Below are positions 28,230 through 30,183 of a stretch of 30,183 nucleotides of DNA, piece by piece. The DNA comes from a virus. The translations under genes were made by a program, and so were the position numbers. A model generated the notes under the pieces. That model had not been told where the DNA came from, did not search any database, and worked only from the letters and a program-made list of their open reading frames with translations. Each line of letters opens with the position of its first letter. Positions within the stretch are counted from its first letter, which is position 1. The DNA lies in IMG/VR virus record IMGVR_UViG_3300044855_000172, positions 1 through 30,183 of that record; one strand, given 5' to 3'.

Positions 28230-29441
28230 TCACCCCCAGATCCGCACGCCCATCTGCGGGCGGATGACGCTGTACCCGTACAGGACGTCAATCCGGCAGG
28301 GCATCCGGTCGTTGTTGATGTCGTACTGGCGCACGATCCGCATCGAGATCCCGTTGTGCACCTTGCGGGAGGCCATGTCCACGCCTTGCGGCAGGAGCAG
28401 GTCCGCCGTGGCGAAGGTGATGGCATCCTTGTGGTACACCAGGTTCTGCGGGTAGCCCGTCGAAGCCGCACCCAGGTAGGTGACGACATCGCTGGCGGCC
28501 GGCAGCTTGCTGACCGTGGCCAGAGCCTGCGTGGGCGCGTACACGGCCGGCGTGAACTCGACGTCCACGAACTCGGTGGAGGCCGAGGTGACCGTGTTCT
28601 GCACCACGAACTGCTGCAGCGAGCCGGTGGACTCGCGGGTCTGCGGGTTGACCGCGAACACGCCAGCAATGGTGAACACGTCGCCCGGGACCAGCGTGAG
28701 GCCGTCCGTGCAGTTGTCCAGCGTCAGCTTGGTCGCGCCGTTGGTCAGCGTGGTCTTCACGATGGGCGTGTCCGACCGCGAGGCCGAGCCGGTCGTGTGG
28801 ACCTTGATGGACTGCGACATGTTGATCTCCTCGTAGCCGAGGATGCCTTCGCCCATCATGCCGTTCTTGAACTGGCGCGAGATCGTGCTGGTCGGGTTGA
28901 ACAGGCCCTTCATGCCTTCCACCAGGCCCGCGTTGGCCGCCGGGTTGACGGTGGCGTAACGCGGCGACATGACGGCAGCGGCCTCGTTGAGCTTCTGCTG
29001 CGCTTGCAGCAGCACCAGCGAGGTGGCCGGCACGGTGCCGGGGGTGCCCACGGACTGGAAGATGTCCTTGTAGGCGTTGGCAACGTCAGCGTCGATGCTG
29101 GCGGCCAGTTGCGAAACGCGGGGCTTGAGCACGCGGTCAGCGAAGTCGTCCATCGACAGCGCCAGCTCGGCCGACGTGAAGTTCACGCCGATGTGCTTTT
29201 GCGATGCAATGGTCAGCGTGGTGAACTGCTGATTGACCTCTTGGACTTGCAGGGCGGCGCCATCGGTGACCAGCGCGCGATCCGGCAGGCGGATGCGCAG
29301 CGTGTCGCCGATCTTGGCGCCCTCGACGGCGAACGAGTCGTCGTACTGACGGTTGACGTTGCGGGTGATGACCAGATTGTTCTCCAAGATCTCCAACGCC
29401 TTGTTGGTGATCATGTCGATGGTCAGAAGCGACTGAGCCAT
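28230..29441 (-). CDS. Major capsid (coat) protein, P22 gp5-like
   Basis: A 403-residue coat protein of the P22 coat family, close to the 430 residues of P22 gp5. The N-terminus MAQSLLTIDMITNKALEILE and NLVITRNVNRQYDDSFAVEG is characteristic, as are GAKIGDTLRIRLPDR and FTSAELALSMDDFADR. It assembles the icosahedral shell around scaffold. I start at ATG 29441 because AAAGG lies just upstream; the longer frame overlaps the scaffold gene. Confidence 0.92.
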   Translation of the reverse strand: MAQSLLTIDMITNKALEILENNLVITRNVNRQYDDSFAVEGAKIGDTLRIRLPDRALVTDGAALQVQEVNQQFTTLTIASQKHIGVNFTSAELALSMDDFADRVLKPRVSQLAASIDADVANAYKDIFQSVGTPGTVPATSLVLLQAQQKLNEAAAVMSPRYATVNPAANAGLVEGMKGLFNPTSTISRQFKNGMMGEGILGYEEINMSQSIKVHTTGSASRSDTPIVKTTLTNGATKLTLDNCTDGLTLVPGDVFTIAGVFAVNPQTRESTGSLQQFVVQNTVTSASTEFVDVEFTPAVYAPTQALATVSKLPAASDVVTYLGAASTGYPQNLVYHKDAITFATADLLLPQGVDMASRKVHNGISMRIVRQYDINNDRMPCRIDVLYGYSVIRPQMGVRIWG

Positions 29442-29455
29442 TTTTAACCTTTCAG

Positions 29456-30183
29456 TTAGCGATTGCGATGCTGTGCTTCCCACTTCCTGACCTGGCGCTC
29501 GCGTTCGGCCGCGATCCATTCGCTGGTAGACATCGACTTGGCGGCACGGGGGTCCGTCGTATCGTAGGCCGGCGTGGACGTTTGGCGCGAGTTCACTGGC
29601 GTGATCGGTGAAGGGGCTGCGGACGTGCGTTTGACCGGGGGAGCGTTGGCCACCTTGGCCTCAATCTTCCCAATCTCCTTGGCCTGCAGAAAAGCCGGCA
29701 GTTTGGAAATACGATCCGCCTCCTTGGGATTGCTCCCGAGGTAGTACGCGACGTCCGGGCCTGCATCTGAGGCACGAATCGTCTCGGCCATCACAACGGT
29801 AATCGGCAGCTTCGGGTTCAGCGCCACCGACTCAAAATCGGTGTACTTTTCCCGGGCAACTTCTTCCCGCTCTTGATAGGCTTCCAGCGTAGTTTCCTGC
29901 TGCCGGCGAGCCTCTTGCTGCTGCACCAGTTCATGCGCCTTGCGTTCGGCGAGTGCTTGCGCATACTCTTCGACGCTGGCGAACTGGTCAGCACTGGGCG
30001 GCGCTGCCGGCGCAGCAGTTTGCTGCGGCTGGGCGATGCGTTTTTCCCACTTGCGCTGCTCTTTTGCGAGCCGCTTGGTGATCAGAGCATCAACCTCCTC
30101 CTGAGAGAAAGTCCTTGACTGCTGATCTGCCGGCTGTTCGGTTGCGTTTTCCGGGGCCGCCGTCGCCTCGGGCGCTTGCACGG
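29456..30183 (-). CDS. Scaffolding protein (5' end cut by window)
   Basis: At least 241 residues of an acidic/basic helical protein with the layout of P22-type scaffold: a Pro/Ala-rich start (EATAAPENATEQPADQQSRT), a long charged helix (FSQEEVDALITKRLAKEQRK, then a second Gln/Glu/Arg-rich helix) and a basic C-terminus (AERERQVRKWEAQHRNR) as needed to bind coat. A GTG at 30181 is in frame, but the true start probably lies beyond the edge. It is directly upstream of coat, as in P22. Confidence 0.8.
   Translation of the reverse strand, partial: VQAPEATAAPENATEQPADQQSRTFSQEEVDALITKRLAKEQRKWEKRIAQPQQTAAPAAPPSADQFASVEEYAQALAERKAHELVQQQEARRQQETTLEAYQEREEVAREKYTDFESVALNPKLPITVVMAETIRASDAGPDVAYYLGSNPKEADRISKLPAFLQAKEIGKIEAKVANAPPVKRTSAAPSPITPVNSRQTSTPAYDTTDPRAAKSMSTSEWIAAERERQVRKWEAQHRNR

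Noticed and set aside
28137-29447. 436-codon open frame on the + strand opposite the coat gene
   Set aside because: It is the antisense shadow of a high-GC3 coat gene; the minus strand shows a P22 coat signature.
1-30183. tRNA genes and CRISPR arrays
   Set aside because: No cloverleaf-like segment was noticed by eye, and no regularly spaced repeats with unique spacers; the repeats present are tandem or protein-coding.

Overview
The window is about 30 kb of a tailed-phage genome, or an integrated prophage. Its structural genes are of the P22 type, meaning a podovirus with a short tail. GC is high throughout, with strong third-position G/C. Together with the small accessory protein families, this suggests a phage of a high-GC proteobacterium, perhaps Burkholderiales. 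That host guess is inference. No host gene, tRNA or integrase is visible, so virulent versus temperate cannot be settled here.

Layout. (1) 1-756: no convincing gene. It holds a 15-bp tandem repeat array (146-250) and a G-rich array of GGGGGCTAT motifs in both orientations (291-600) that includes a 28-bp perfect direct repeat. (2) 757-3702, rightward: a dozen small genes, most without known function, several separated by RNA hairpins. Three encode one-helix membrane peptides and one a C5-cytosine-methyltransferase-like protein. The block ends in two terminator-like hairpins (3709-3805). (3) 8546-3804, leftward: a tightly overlapped operon with two paralogous winged-helix proteins, two small proteins, a VRR-NUC nuclease, an amino-DNA methyltransferase and a Toprim primase/SF3-type helicase. 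(4) 8693-14021, rightward: an operon divergent from block 3. It has a good sigma70 promoter, a YqaJ exonuclease plus RecT-like annealing protein (a Red-type recombination pair), an AlpA-like HTH protein and a run of small cassette genes joined by start/stop overlaps. (5) 30183-14034, leftward: the late operon. In transcription order it has scaffold (cut by the window edge), P22-like coat, two duplicated small decoration/fibre-like proteins, a SAM methyltransferase, a glycosyltransferase, a small protein, gp4-like adaptor, S74 chaperone fibre, gp10-like protein, two more fibre-like proteins and three large proteins matching the place of the three P22 ejection proteins. A lysis cassette follows: HExxH protein, holin, SAR endolysin, and Rz with Rz1 nested inside it.

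How it works together. Blocks 3 and 4 diverge from a 146-bp control region (8547-8692). The leftward winged-helix gene appears to be read from a leaderless transcript, a layout reminiscent of lambdoid cI. Block 3 supplies replication priming, unwinding and DNA modification. Block 4 supplies homologous recombination and unknown early functions. Block 5 makes the particle and lyses the cell. Portal and terminase are expected beyond the right edge. Points most worth a second look are the repeat arrays at the left end, the two paralogue pairs around the control region, the duplicated coat-adjacent genes with a palindrome between them, the glycosyltransferase/methyltransferase pair inside the structural operon, and the putative zinc peptidase in the lysis cassette.
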